Positions 14,997 through 23,182 of a DNA stretch of 64,000 nt are shown here, piece after piece. The stretch's first letter is position 1, and every line of letters starts with the position of its first letter. The stretch covers positions 119,655-183,654 of the forward strand of contig JAAEEP010000003.1 in the NCBI GenBank assembly GCA_013415695.1, written 5' to 3'. A model generated the notes under the pieces. It saw only the letters and a list, made by a program, of their open reading frames with translations, had not been told where the DNA came from and made no database searches. This stretch comes from Methanomassiliicoccales archaeon (lineage in GTDB: Archaea > Thermoplasmatota > Thermoplasmata > Methanomassiliicoccales > JAAEEP01). Both the position numbers and the translations under genes were made by a program.

Positions 14997-15380
14997 ATGA
15001 GATTTGTGAACGGGGAAAGGAAATCTGAACGAAGCATCTGCTTGGGTGAAGTGAACGTTTTAGCACCTGGAGAGGTTGTTGAGAACGTAGAAATCTTGGG
15101 TGGATTGGATTCTCTGAGATCAAAGCTACCCCTAGATGATGAAATAGAGAAAATGGCTCACTCCTACAAGGCTCTGGCAGATCCCATCCGTATCAAGGTT
15201 CTATGGTCACTCTCCCTTAGCGATCTCTGTCCTTGCATTCTCAAGGAGATACTGGACCTCTCTGATTCAAAGCTCTCATATCATCTGAATATCCTTGAGA
15301 GTGCAGGTTACATTGCCAGCAGAAAGGAGAAGAACTGGAGGATCTACTCCCTTACTGAGAGGGGGTCTTCTGTTCTTTAG
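14997..15380 (+). CDS. ArsR-family transcriptional regulator
   Basis: About 127 residues. After a 40-residue N-terminal region comes an ArsR winged helix: MAHSYKALADPIRIKVLWSL, then the recognition helix region SDSKLSYHLNILESAGYI and the wing KNWRIYSLTERG. The metal-sensing candidate is DLCPC just before the recognition helix, comparable with the Cys pair in arsenic-sensing ArsR proteins; an extra Cys is in RSICLGEV. It diverges from the permease operon across a region with two matching dyads, so it probably represses both. ATG 14997 is chosen; TTG 14976 lies within the repeat region. It ends in TAG. Confidence 0.85.
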   Translation: MRFVNGERKSERSICLGEVNVLAPGEVVENVEILGGLDSLRSKLPLDDEIEKMAHSYKALADPIRIKVLWSLSLSDLCPCILKEILDLSDSKLSYHLNILESAGYIASRKEKNWRIYSLTERGSSVL

Positions 15381-15440
15381 CTAGACTGAAGCAATCAAGG
15401 TCAACTTTTTATTTGGATTGCACCATAACCCGGCGATAGC

Positions 15441-15698
15441 ATGGCTGTGACTTATAGATTCAAAGTTGGTGAGGGGCCAAGTGATAAGTTGAAGAAGATA
15501 CGCGACAACATGGGGCCAAAAGGAATAAGATTCACATGCAATCCAGACGGTACTGGATCCTTCGGGGGAATGGGACTTGCGGGCAATTACTACCGGGAGG
15601 GAGACGAGATAGTCCTTACCCTGATCACAGTGCCGCCGTTCACCACCTTCGAAGCGGTTGCTGAGGGGATTCGAAAATCCATCGAGGGAAACGATTAG
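15441..15698 (+). CDS. Small hypothetical protein
   Basis: 85 residues, not recognised. It has a glycine-rich middle (CNPDGTGSFGGMGLAGNYYREGD) and predicted beta strands (EIVLTLITVPPFTTFEAVAEGI), like a small beta-rich fold. A T-rich TATA-like element at 15406-15413 lies about 30 bp upstream of ATG 15441, supporting expression from its own promoter. It ends in TAG. No informative neighbours. Confidence 0.6.
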   Translation: MAVTYRFKVGEGPSDKLKKIRDNMGPKGIRFTCNPDGTGSFGGMGLAGNYYREGDEIVLTLITVPPFTTFEAVAEGIRKSIEGND

Positions 15699-15807
15699 GG
15701 CAGCTGGCCGTGATTTATTAGGCTCCTCATATCGGACTTGATGAAAACGTCATCGGCTATTGGGGATACCATTTCCAGTTCAAACCCAACGAAATTGAGG
15801 CCAGTAT

Positions 15808-16440
15808 ATGGTTGGAAATATCGATAAGGGAGAATTCCTAGGTCTCACGACCCATCGGATAGAGGCTCTTACCGACGGTGTTTTCGCAATTGCCATGACA
15901 CTTCTCGTTCTCAGTCTGAATCTTCCCGAGATAACCAGCCAGGAGAGCTTTCATGACCTCCTTTACGGCCAAGTCCATGTCTTCCTCGCTTATGTTCTGA
16001 GTTTTCTTCTTCTGGCTGTATTCTGGATAATTCATCATTACCAGTTTCATAGAATAGAGAGGACCGACAGGGTCCTTCTATGGATCAATATCATCATCTT
16101 GATGTTCGTCGCCCTTATGCCCTTTTCGACATCCATAGTGGGAGATTATCCATCCGAGCCTCTGGCCAAGGCCTTTTTCGATATGAACTTGTTTATCCTA
16201 GGCCTGCTCTTCTACGTGAACTGGAGGTACGCATCAGGACAGCATCGCCTCATCGATCCGAATATGCCTCAAGAAAAGATAGAACTGGTGGGTAGGAAAT
16301 CATTGGTGATCCCGATCGTTTCTCTTGTATCATTTGTACTGGCTTTCTTAATAACAGATTACTCCTCGATATCATATTTACTGATACCCATCATCCTCTA
16401 TCTTCCTTATTTCCGGGGGTCAAGCCCTTCGGTCCCATAA
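15808..16440 (+). CDS. TMEM175-family (DUF1211) membrane protein, putative K+ channel
   Basis: 210 residues with about six membrane helices. The first helix carries the family motif, here RIEALTDGVFAIAMTLLVL; the usual form is R-x3-FSDGVFAI-x2-TLL, so Phe-Ser is replaced by Leu-Thr. Prokaryotic TMEM175 proteins form tetrameric potassium-permeable channels. HHYQFHRIERTD between helices three and four also fits the family. It is followed head-on by the VOC gene, 8 nt away. Family assignment is firm; ion selectivity is inferred. Confidence 0.82.
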   Translation: MVGNIDKGEFLGLTTHRIEALTDGVFAIAMTLLVLSLNLPEITSQESFHDLLYGQVHVFLAYVLSFLLLAVFWIIHHYQFHRIERTDRVLLWINIIILMFVALMPFSTSIVGDYPSEPLAKAFFDMNLFILGLLFYVNWRYASGQHRLIDPNMPQEKIELVGRKSLVIPIVSLVSFVLAFLITDYSSISYLLIPIILYLPYFRGSSPSVP

Positions 16441-16448
16441 CGTATTGA

Positions 16449-16871
16449 TCATGCGCCCATCATCCATTGGCTTACCATCTCACAGTCAAGTAAGGTGATC
16501 TCATTGCCATCTGGATCCTCGATTTTGGCGATTATTCCTCTCCAGGGGCGCCTCTGTGGGGGAAGTGTGAATTTCGCCCCCTTCTCCTTTGCCTTATCGA
16601 TTAGTGAATAGATATCATCGACCAGGAGCATTATTCCAGTTGGCCCCCCTGGCTCTCTTATTCCATCCTTCTTCTGAACAAGTGCCAGCCTCCCAAGAGA
16701 TTCCTCCGGGCCCAACTCCACCCAATTGTACCGCCTTTCGTCGACCCTAACCACCATTCCTAGTACGCCTGTATAGAAATCAATGGCCTTGTCTAGATCG
16801 GTCACCACGATCGAGGAGGCTCGAAGGCCTATTGCCCTGCCCCCAGCATCGTGTCTCTTGCCTTCCATCAT
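16449..16871 (-). CDS. VOC-family (glyoxalase/dioxygenase-like) protein
   Basis: About 140 residues with the two beta-alpha-beta-beta-beta modules of the vicinal oxygen chelate fold: SSIVVTDLDKAIDFYTGVLGM in module one and GIMLLVDDIYSLIDKAKEKGA with IEDPDGNEITLLD in module two. The terminal Glu (GNEITLL) is the usual metal ligand. The family includes glyoxalase I, dioxygenases and resistance proteins; no specific substrate can be assigned. ATG 16871 is used; TTG 16874 precedes it. Confidence 0.82.
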   Translation of the reverse strand: MMEGKRHDAGGRAIGLRASSIVVTDLDKAIDFYTGVLGMVVRVDERRYNWVELGPEESLGRLALVQKKDGIREPGGPTGIMLLVDDIYSLIDKAKEKGAKFTLPPQRRPWRGIIAKIEDPDGNEITLLDCEMVSQWMMGA

Positions 16872-16940
16872 CAACCACGGAATCCGAAAGCAAGGTAAAT
16901 ATTCTTATTCGTCTGAAGAAACGGGATCAGGACCGGGCAC

Positions 16941-17147
16941 CTACTCATTCTTGGAGTTCCTACTGTTATCAATCAAAGTTCTTACAGCCCCAATTCCTAT
17001 CCCAATAGCGAATCCCAACGGGATCAGCATGACATATATCTGGTCCAGCGTCAATGTGTAGAAACCCATTGCTAGTATAGCGCCTAAGCAGGTGCCGGTG
17101 AACATGCCATATAAGAAGTGACGCCTGGTCCAGGGTTCCCTCTCCAT
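16941..17147 (-). CDS. Small two-helix membrane protein
   Basis: 68 residues with two membrane-spanning stretches (HFLYGMFTGTCLGAILAMGFY and VMLIPLGFAIGIGIGAVRTL) joined by a short loop, and charged ends. Not recognised. The glycine-rich second helix suggests helix packing or oligomerisation. It lies between the VOC gene and the ferritin-like gene on the same strand without obvious coupling. Confidence 0.6.
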   Translation of the reverse strand: MEREPWTRRHFLYGMFTGTCLGAILAMGFYTLTLDQIYVMLIPLGFAIGIGIGAVRTLIDNSRNSKNE

Positions 17148-17219
17148 GCAGACTAAATTGGCAGTATTGGAGATAAATTCTCTGCTGGAAAGCCATCTTG
17201 TTGAAACATGCCTTTCAGC

Positions 17220-17702
17220 TCACCGTATCCTCTCGATATTACCTACGTATCTTTCTATGAGCGCCACATGCTTCTTCTCATCAGAAATTAGGTGATCAAG
17301 TATGGAGAAGAACTCGTCCTGATGTCCCTCCTTGAGAAGGGTTGAGGAGCCGGATTCCTCGATAGCCTCCTTGATTCCGTTGTAGATATCGAGGGCAAGC
17401 CTGTCATACTTGAGAAGCTCGTTCAGGATCTCCTGGTCCTTCATGTTAGAGAAGTGGAAATTCCTGTCCTGGAGCGGGAGGGATTTCCTTCCTGATTCGA
17501 TCTTGATCATCTCTAATATATCCTCGATCAACTTGGTGTGCTCGTGGGATTCTGAGCTGAGGGTGAACAGCAGATCTCGCATCTCTGTTGTCTTCATCTC
17601 GATATATCCTTCCCAGATGGAAGTGGATTCGAATCCCATTTCGATCTGTAGCGCCTTGTTCAGAATGTCTGCCAGCTCGTCACCCGAATTAATCGCGACC
17701 AA
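17220..17702 (-). CDS. Ferritin-like/rubrerythrin-type four-helix protein
   Basis: 160 residues, almost fully helical, with the spacing of a ferritin-like bundle. Candidate metal ligands are Glu in LQIEMGFE, SSESHEHTKLIED, the Tyr/Asp helix LKYDRLALDIYNGIKEAIEE and DEKKHVALIERY. These resemble the ExxH pairs of di-iron proteins, although the second motif reads DEKKH. It may store iron or act on peroxide. TTG 17702 follows GGTGATC closely; no ATG is available upstream. It stands alone on the minus strand. Confidence 0.7.
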   Translation of the reverse strand: MVAINSGDELADILNKALQIEMGFESTSIWEGYIEMKTTEMRDLLFTLSSESHEHTKLIEDILEMIKIESGRKSLPLQDRNFHFSNMKDQEILNELLKYDRLALDIYNGIKEAIEESGSSTLLKEGHQDEFFSILDHLISDEKKHVALIERYVGNIERIR

Positions 17703-17800
17703 TCGATCACCGAACCACTATTGAAATCGGATCATGATAATGATTACACCATTCGTTCCGTCTTATTTAATAATCCACATGCCCTTGAAACATCGATATC

Positions 17801-18400
17801 ATGGAGAAGAAGAATCTGATGAGGACCACAGCAATCATTGGCCTGATAGGGGCCATACTCTTCGCCCTGTTATGGACCTCAGCGGTAATTGCCGACGGAA
17901 ACTGGGTACTGGGTGAGGAGACCTTGAGCGAGCTTGGTGGAGATCGGCCAGGGAGACTCTACTTCAATACTGGCGTCATTGTGATGGGAATAATGGGGCT
18001 GCTATTCGCCGTTGGTCTGTTCCTCATCCTCAAAGAGGATCTTCTCGGTAGAATTGGCACTTCAGTATTGTTCGTGGGGGCTGTTGCCCTGATCGGAGTT
18101 GGGATATTCCCCATAACCACAGGCGAATACCACACGTTCTTCTCCTACGCATTCTTTGGCCTGATGCTGGTCACGATGTTTCTTCTGGCATTGCCGATAT
18201 GGCGGGAGTGCAGGCTTGGCCCATTAGGGGGGATTGTGACTGTTGGAGCTCTTGCCGTCTCACTGGTTTTCCTGTTCACAAGCTCCATTCCATTGACTGA
18301 AGCTGTTGCGGTAATATGCCTTCTGATATGGACCGTGACCATCTCCACTTTAATTCTGACACTGCCTATGAGGAGAAAGGGATTTGGAGCTGGGAATTGA
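17801..18400 (+). CDS. DUF998 integral membrane protein
   Basis: 199 residues with six hydrophobic helices. The pattern of short loops, a conserved polar loop after helix one (LSELGGDRPGRLYFNTGVI) and IGVGIFPITTGEYHTFFSYAFF matches DUF998 family membrane proteins, whose function is unknown. A TATA-like TTATTTAATAA at 17763-17773 lies about 33 bp before the ATG. It converges on hypD, with only 11 nt between the two stop codons. Confidence 0.8.
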   Translation: MEKKNLMRTTAIIGLIGAILFALLWTSAVIADGNWVLGEETLSELGGDRPGRLYFNTGVIVMGIMGLLFAVGLFLILKEDLLGRIGTSVLFVGAVALIGVGIFPITTGEYHTFFSYAFFGLMLVTMFLLALPIWRECRLGPLGGIVTVGALAVSLVFLFTSSIPLTEAVAVICLLIWTVTISTLILTLPMRRKGFGAGN

Positions 18401-18411
18401 TGAGAGAATAT

Positions 18412-19485
18412 TCACTTCCTGCCATATCTATACTTGATGTTACAGCTTCCTTCCATGGACACCATGCAAGGGCCCATGGGATGAATTGGTGAACACCCCT
18501 TCCCAAAAGCGGGACATTCCTCCGAGTCCATGATCCCCCTTAGAACCTCTCCGCATCTGCAGCCCTTGAGCTCCTCTTCAACCGGCGGAAGGTCGGAAAG
18601 GAGTTCTTCATGAACCAGACGGGCATTATGAGCGTCGAATTCATCCCTCAGTTCCAAGGCGCTTCCTCTAATGACGGGGAAACCTCTCCACTCCCGGTCA
18701 ACCGGCTTGAATACCTGGGATATGGCCTCTATCGCTTTTGGATTGCCCTCATCCCTTACCACCCTCGAGTATTCATTCTCGACTTCATGTCTGCCTTGCT
18801 TTATTTGTTTAGCCAGCATATAGATTGACATCATCAGGTCGAGCGGTTCGAAACCAGATATCACCTGCGGGATCTGATGGCTCTCGGAGAACGGCCTGAA
18901 GGGTTCAAGGCCTATTATGGTGGCCACGTGCCCAGGTTGGATGAACCCATCGATGCGTATCTCACCCATATCAAAAAGTGCCTTCAAGGCGGGAGGGATC
19001 TGCCTGTGACAGCTATATATGGAGAAGTTCTCCGGAACGCCATCAAGAAGGGGGAAGGCCGTCGTCGGTATGGTGGTCTCAAAACCAATTGCCATGAAGA
19101 CCAACTTATCCACCTTCTCAGCCATTCTTACCGCGTCCTCGATGGAGTAGACTATCCTGACGTCTGCTCCAGAGGCTTTCACCTCCGCCAGAGACCCCAA
19201 TGGCGTAGGAACCTTGAGCATGTCTCCGAACACAGTGAGGGTCACCCCTGCTTCCGCCAGGGCCATCATGTCAACGATCTCTCGGGAGGTTGTGACGCAA
19301 ACCGGGCAGCCCGGCCCCTGTCTTATCTCTACACCTGCATTCAATAATGGTTCTTCAAGTCCAAATCTGACCAATGTGTCCTGGTGTGTTCCACATACAT
19401 GCATGAACCGAAGGTGCAGGTCCATCTTGCTCAGTGAAGCGAGAATCTTCCGGGCAGTGGATTCGTTCCTGTACTTGAAGTTCAT
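18412..19485 (-). CDS. hypD: Hydrogenase maturation protein HypD
   Basis: 357 residues. HypD is the iron-sulfur scaffold on which the Fe(CN)2CO group of [NiFe] hydrogenases is built with HypC, HypE and HypF. Signature motifs are present: MHVCGTHQDT near residue 28, GPGCPVCVTT, AIGFETTIPTTA, SCHRQIPPA, GFIQPGHVA and a C-terminal cluster region (CRCGEVLRGI...CPAFGKGCSP...GPCMVSMEGSC) for the [4Fe-4S] cluster. Its ATG overlaps the hypA stop by 4 nt, so the two are coupled. No hydrogenase structural genes are in the window, but hypA and nikR nearby and the MvhD domain of HdrA imply one elsewhere. Confidence 0.96.
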   Translation of the reverse strand: MNFKYRNESTARKILASLSKMDLHLRFMHVCGTHQDTLVRFGLEEPLLNAGVEIRQGPGCPVCVTTSREIVDMMALAEAGVTLTVFGDMLKVPTPLGSLAEVKASGADVRIVYSIEDAVRMAEKVDKLVFMAIGFETTIPTTAFPLLDGVPENFSIYSCHRQIPPALKALFDMGEIRIDGFIQPGHVATIIGLEPFRPFSESHQIPQVISGFEPLDLMMSIYMLAKQIKQGRHEVENEYSRVVRDEGNPKAIEAISQVFKPVDREWRGFPVIRGSALELRDEFDAHNARLVHEELLSDLPPVEEELKGCRCGEVLRGIMDSEECPAFGKGCSPIHPMGPCMVSMEGSCNIKYRYGRK

Positions 19486-19856
19486 TTTTCAATCACCTTG
19501 ATGGATGTGACCCCGCATCTCTTTCCCTTCACGATAATGACCTTCCCACTGCATTTTGGACATTGGAGAAGGGGTACTGACATGTGATACTCTTCCCCAT
19601 CGAGGTAATCGGTCGGCCCTGAGTAGCCGCAAGAGGAACACTCCACCTCTATGCTCTCGGTCATTATCTTAAGTTCCGCCCCCTCAAGTGGGGTGTCCCT
19701 ACTCATGATCTCATAGGCGAACATCAGCTGTTCGTGGCCTAGGAATGTCAGTTCTCCCACTACGAGCTCGACCTCCTCCACCTTCCTCACTTCGTGCTTG
19801 TCCAGCTCCTTAAGGACTTGTTCCAATATGCTGGACATGACCGAGACCTCGTGCAT
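19482..19856 (-). CDS. hypA: Hydrogenase nickel insertion protein HypA
   Basis: 124 residues from ATG 19856, chosen because nickel binding needs His directly after the initiator Met (MHEVSVM). An upstream in-frame ATG at 19877 would bury that His. The C-terminal half has the zinc site formed by two CxxC pairs (CSSCG and CPKC). HypA delivers nickel to the hydrogenase large subunit with HypB. A HypB is not adjacent, although a G3E GTPase is found at 29707-30306. Organised as an operon with hypD. Confidence 0.95.
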   Translation of the reverse strand: MHEVSVMSSILEQVLKELDKHEVRKVEEVELVVGELTFLGHEQLMFAYEIMSRDTPLEGAELKIMTESIEVECSSCGYSGPTDYLDGEEYHMSVPLLQCPKCSGKVIIVKGKRCGVTSIKVIEK

Positions 19857-20023
19857 TAGGCTTCCTATCCCATACAATTATTTATTTTCTTGTAGAAAAC
19901 GATTCCTTCTTGCTGAGGCTCGACGATGATGGAACAACAGGACTTACTATAGCCCACATGAAGCACTGGGAGAGCCAGGATAAGTTTCTTATACGGATAT
20001 CCAGATATGAAGCCCAGGTCCAA

Positions 20024-20314
20024 ATGCCAGATGAAAAGGAGCGTTCTAAGAAGCATATGACCCTGGAGGCGATTGTGGAAGGTAGGAAGATGGATGCCTA
20101 CGTCGAGCACAGGACCAAAGAGATGCACATCTGTTGGATTTGCGGCTCGGTGGGTTACAAGAAGCTTCCCATGAAATCGGTCGGTGACCGGTGGATCTGC
20201 ATCAACTGCCTGAGGGGGCTCAAGGAAACATTGGATTCTCTGGACCAGTGGGAAGTCGAGCTGGAGCTTGAGGAAGAGATGTCGAAGACCATTGACGAGA
20301 GCCTCAACCTCTGA
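20024..20314 (+). CDS. Small zinc-finger protein, unknown function
   Basis: About 96 residues with CWIC and CINC pairs 25 residues apart, a likely zinc ribbon, flanked by a helical, acidic C-terminus (LDQWEVELELEEEMSKTIDE). Not recognised. Start is uncertain. ATG 20024 lies about 34 bp after a TATA-like TTTCTTATAC at 19985-19994. An ATG at 19958 or TTG at 19910 would add up to 38 residues that also look protein-like. Its 3' end overlaps the end of nth by 11 nt. Confidence 0.6.
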   Translation: MPDEKERSKKHMTLEAIVEGRKMDAYVEHRTKEMHICWICGSVGYKKLPMKSVGDRWICINCLRGLKETLDSLDQWEVELELEEEMSKTIDESLNL

Positions 20315-20981
20315 GCCTATCGCCTGCTTTCAAAGAAACATAGTATTCGCACTTGGAACTGACTGGGCACTCCTCGCACTTTGGATTCCTTGGACGGCAT
20401 ATCTCCTGACCGAAGACCACAAGGAGCTTGTTGATATCCCTCCACAATCGGCGGGGAAAGACTTCTCGAAGAGCCATTTCCGTGTGTTCCGGATCCTTGG
20501 TCGAAACCAGGCCCATGCGATTTGAAATGCGGTGAACATGTGTGTCGACACAAATGGCGTCCTCTCCGAAAGCATATGCCAGTACGCAATTCGCTGTCTT
20601 TCTGCCGACCATCGGAAAAGTCAACAAGATATCGATATCTTTGGGTACCTTATCCGAGTGAAGTTCGTGAACCATTCGGGCGATCTCCTTGATGGCGGAG
20701 GCCTTGGCACTTGGAAATCCTGCAGGTCGCACCAGTTCCTCCAATTCCTGCAATGGCGCCAAGGCGACTTCCGAAGGAGTGTCATATTTGGAAAAGAGCA
20801 TTTTCGAGGCGTTGTAGGTGTTTTCATCTTTGGTCCTCTGGGAGAGAACGGTGGAAATGAGGACGTGAAATGGATCCCTGTTCCATCCTGGCTTTCTTGC
20901 TCTGTTCCTACCGGGGTAGGCCTCCCCATATCCAGCATCCCTTATCTTCTCGAGGATCTGTTCAGCATCCTTGCTGGGCAT
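20304..20981 (-). CDS. nth: Endonuclease III, DNA glycosylase/AP lyase
   Basis: 225 residues. It removes oxidised pyrimidines and cuts at abasic sites in base excision repair. The helix-hairpin-helix LLTFPMVGRKTANCVL contains the catalytic Lys, and the catalytic Asp is in VDTHVHRISNR. The C-terminal [4Fe-4S] loop is complete (C-x6-C-x2-C-x5-C, from CRPRNPKC). Length is normal for the family. It overlaps folC by 20 nt at its start and is probably co-transcribed with it. Confidence 0.95.
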   Translation of the reverse strand: MPSKDAEQILEKIRDAGYGEAYPGRNRARKPGWNRDPFHVLISTVLSQRTKDENTYNASKMLFSKYDTPSEVALAPLQELEELVRPAGFPSAKASAIKEIARMVHELHSDKVPKDIDILLTFPMVGRKTANCVLAYAFGEDAICVDTHVHRISNRMGLVSTKDPEHTEMALREVFPRRLWRDINKLLVVFGQEICRPRNPKCEECPVSSKCEYYVSLKAGDRLRG

Positions 20982-22245
20982 CCCACCACCTCTTCGCTTC
21001 TCCTATGGTATAGAGGGAACCGGTCACCAGGATGGTATCTTCTGGGCAAGAGATATCTAACGCATGTTGAAGCGCATTGCCTACGTCATCCACTCTTTCC
21101 ACCAAGGGACAATAAGGACGAAGCGCCTCCTCGACCTTTTCCGCCGAAAAAGAGCGCTTCGATCTTGGAGAGGTCGCTATCGCCCTTTTACAGAGACTTC
21201 CAAAGGCTTTAGCCATCTCACCAATGTCCTTGTCTCCAAGTACACCCATAACCAGGATCATATCCCCCTCTATCATGTTGCTCAGCTCGGCGGCCACTAC
21301 CCTGGCACCATCTCCTGTATGAGTTGCATCGAGTATTACACGCGGTGAATGATGAATCGACTCAAGCCTTCCTGGCCATTTGGCACTTCTCATCCCTCTT
21401 ACGACCAACTCGTCGCTCAGTTCTGGAAGACGCAGCTCATTCAGTGCCATGTACGCTAGGGCCATGTTCGCTGCCTGATAGCCACCAGCAAGCTTTGAAA
21501 AGAGTCTCGGTCCATCAAGAATTTCCATCTCGGTCCCTTCAAGCGATGTTTCAATAAGTCTGTACTTCAGGTCATTATTGAGAACCTTTAGGGGGGCTTC
21601 CAGCTCCTTTGCCCTATTCATGATGGTCTCCAGCCCCATTCCATTGGAGGCTCCGGTTACCGATGGAACTCTTCTCTTCAGGATCCCGGCCTTCTCGTAG
21701 GCTATCTGATCTATGTCGGTCCCCAGGTATTCTGTATGTTCGATTGCCAGCCTGGTTATCACCGCGCATTCCGGGTTCAGGATGTTGGTGGCATCCAATC
21801 TACCCCCCATTCCCACCTCAATGACTGCCCAGTCGACCTCCATCTCCGCGAAACGGGTGAAAGCCATGGCCGTTGTGAGCTCGAAGAACGTCATCCTCTT
21901 TTCTATAGATTCCTCGGCCATTGTACAAGAGAGGTCTCTGACCTCTTCAGCCAGACGAAGCATTTCCTTTTCTGGGAGGGGTACCCCATCGATCTGTATC
22001 CTCTCCCCGAAATCTACGATATGGGGCGATGTGTACATTCCTACTCTATATCCAGCCTCCATGAGAGATGATGCGGTGAGAGCACAGACCGACCCTTTTC
22101 CATTGGTCCCCCCCACATGGATCGAGCGATAGCTTTCTTGCGGATTTCCCATCATGTGCATGAGCTCGGTAATGTTCTCCAGACCGAACTTGATACCTCT
22201 GGCTTCCAGGCCAAAGAGCCAATCCAATGTTTCCCGGTAGTTCAT
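20962..22245 (-). CDS. folC: Folylpolyglutamate/dihydrofolate synthase (FolC, Mur ligase family)
   Basis: 427 residues. FolC adds glutamate to folates or joins Glu to dihydropteroate. Seen: the P-loop HVGGTNGKGSVCA near residue 44, the SPH motif (GMYTSPHIVDF), ELTTAMAF, EVGMGGRLDATN, AIEHTEYLG and the C-terminal Mur ligase domain DATHTGDGA. Archaea that rely only on methanopterin usually lack FolC, so this suggests real folate use, consistent with glyA at 40428-41702; coenzyme F420 gamma-glutamyl ligases are a different family. It overlaps nth by 20 nt. The asparagine-synthase-like gene lies 26 nt upstream and may share the transcript. Confidence 0.93.
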   Translation of the reverse strand: MNYRETLDWLFGLEARGIKFGLENITELMHMMGNPQESYRSIHVGGTNGKGSVCALTASSLMEAGYRVGMYTSPHIVDFGERIQIDGVPLPEKEMLRLAEEVRDLSCTMAEESIEKRMTFFELTTAMAFTRFAEMEVDWAVIEVGMGGRLDATNILNPECAVITRLAIEHTEYLGTDIDQIAYEKAGILKRRVPSVTGASNGMGLETIMNRAKELEAPLKVLNNDLKYRLIETSLEGTEMEILDGPRLFSKLAGGYQAANMALAYMALNELRLPELSDELVVRGMRSAKWPGRLESIHHSPRVILDATHTGDGARVVAAELSNMIEGDMILVMGVLGDKDIGEMAKAFGSLCKRAIATSPRSKRSFSAEKVEEALRPYCPLVERVDDVGNALQHALDISCPEDTILVTGSLYTIGEAKRWWDAQQGC

Positions 22246-22271
22246 CGACGGTTTGGAATCGCATAACTAGT

Positions 22272-23075
22272 CTATGGCATTTCCCCTTCGCGCGCCAGGA
22301 CCCTTATGAAAGCCCGCACCGTCATTCCGTTTCTCTTGGCGGCGTGCCTAAGTGTCTTCATAATACCAGAACCGTACTGGGCGGCCTTCTTCTTTCGATC
22401 TGCGATCTCTCCCAGATCTAGAAGTCTTGCCACGTCTCTTAGAACGGCCTTGCGCTCGCTTCCTCTAAACTCCTCGGTGAGCGGGATCGACCGGACAACT
22501 TCCAAGACCACTGGGTTAACGTACGGACAATGAAGTTGCTTATCGTGGTGATTGACCAGATCCTTCTCGTAGATAAGTCCCTGCTCCAATAATCTGACCA
22601 GATCATCATGAATTGTCTGCTCCCTCTCCTCATCGCTCATCTCCACATATTTAGCATACCCGGCGAACAACTCGTCGGCTCCCTGTCCGCTGTATATATG
22701 GCACTCTTTGATCCTGGACGCTACCAGGAACAGGGGCATCTCGAATGAGATGGTGACCGGATTCGTGGTCGGAATTACCTTCACGATTTCGAAAATGGCT
22801 TCTATCAGATCCTGCTCTTCGACCACGATGCCCTCCCACGGAAGTCCAAGCATCTCAGCGGTCTGCTCGCCTATTGCAAGGTCAAAGGATCCATCTATGC
22901 CAACGGTATATAATTTAGGTCTAGAATGACTCGCCAATAACGTGGAAATTATGGTGCTGTCGAGTCCGCCAGAGAAGGCGACCGCAATGTCTCCATTCCC
23001 TACGTCCTCTGCGGTCGCCTGCTCAAGCGCTCCTAGCACCTTCTGAGCGTATTCGGAAATCTGTCCCCTGTTCAT
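22272..23075 (-). CDS. Asparagine-synthase-like PP-loop ATPase without glutaminase domain
   Basis: About 267 residues. It matches only the synthetase half of asparagine synthase: the ATP-pyrophosphatase loop FSGGLDSTI near residue 31, GQGADELFAGYAKY and KKKAAQYGSGIMKTLR. The N-terminal glutamine amidotransferase domain with its catalytic Cys is absent, so it would need free ammonia or another acceptor, and it may not make asparagine. ATG 23075 lies 27 bp after a minus-strand TATA-like element at 23099-23107, which fits a leaderless start; earlier in-frame ATGs at 23117 and 23201 overlap the divergent promoter region. Confidence 0.85.
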   Translation of the reverse strand: MNRGQISEYAQKVLGALEQATAEDVGNGDIAVAFSGGLDSTIISTLLASHSRPKLYTVGIDGSFDLAIGEQTAEMLGLPWEGIVVEEQDLIEAIFEIVKVIPTTNPVTISFEMPLFLVASRIKECHIYSGQGADELFAGYAKYVEMSDEEREQTIHDDLVRLLEQGLIYEKDLVNHHDKQLHCPYVNPVVLEVVRSIPLTEEFRGSERKAVLRDVARLLDLGEIADRKKKAAQYGSGIMKTLRHAAKRNGMTVRAFIRVLAREGEMP

Positions 23076-23097
23076 CGGCAATCCAGCTATGTAGGTT

Positions 23098-23108
23098 GTG
23101 TATAAACA
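23098..23108 (-). promoter_or_regulatory. TATA-like element of the asparagine-synthase-like gene
   Basis: On the minus strand GTTTATACA. It is centred 27 bp before ATG 23075, the classic spacing for a leaderless archaeal mRNA, and it decides the start choice for that gene. Confidence 0.55.
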
Positions 23109-23156
23109 GTTTCCCATGCTAGATGAGTTTGAAGTTGAAATTGGATAATGGAAGGG

Positions 23157-23166
23157 GCTATATATC
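23157..23166 (+). promoter_or_regulatory. TATA-like element of the acyl-CoA synthetase gene
   Basis: GCTATATATC, centred about 22-25 bp before the ATG pair at 23183/23186. It rules against the earlier ATG at 23123 as the start. It and the minus-strand box at 23098-23108 form a divergent promoter pair. Confidence 0.55.
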
Positions 23167-23182
23167 TCGAAATCCCTCAGAA

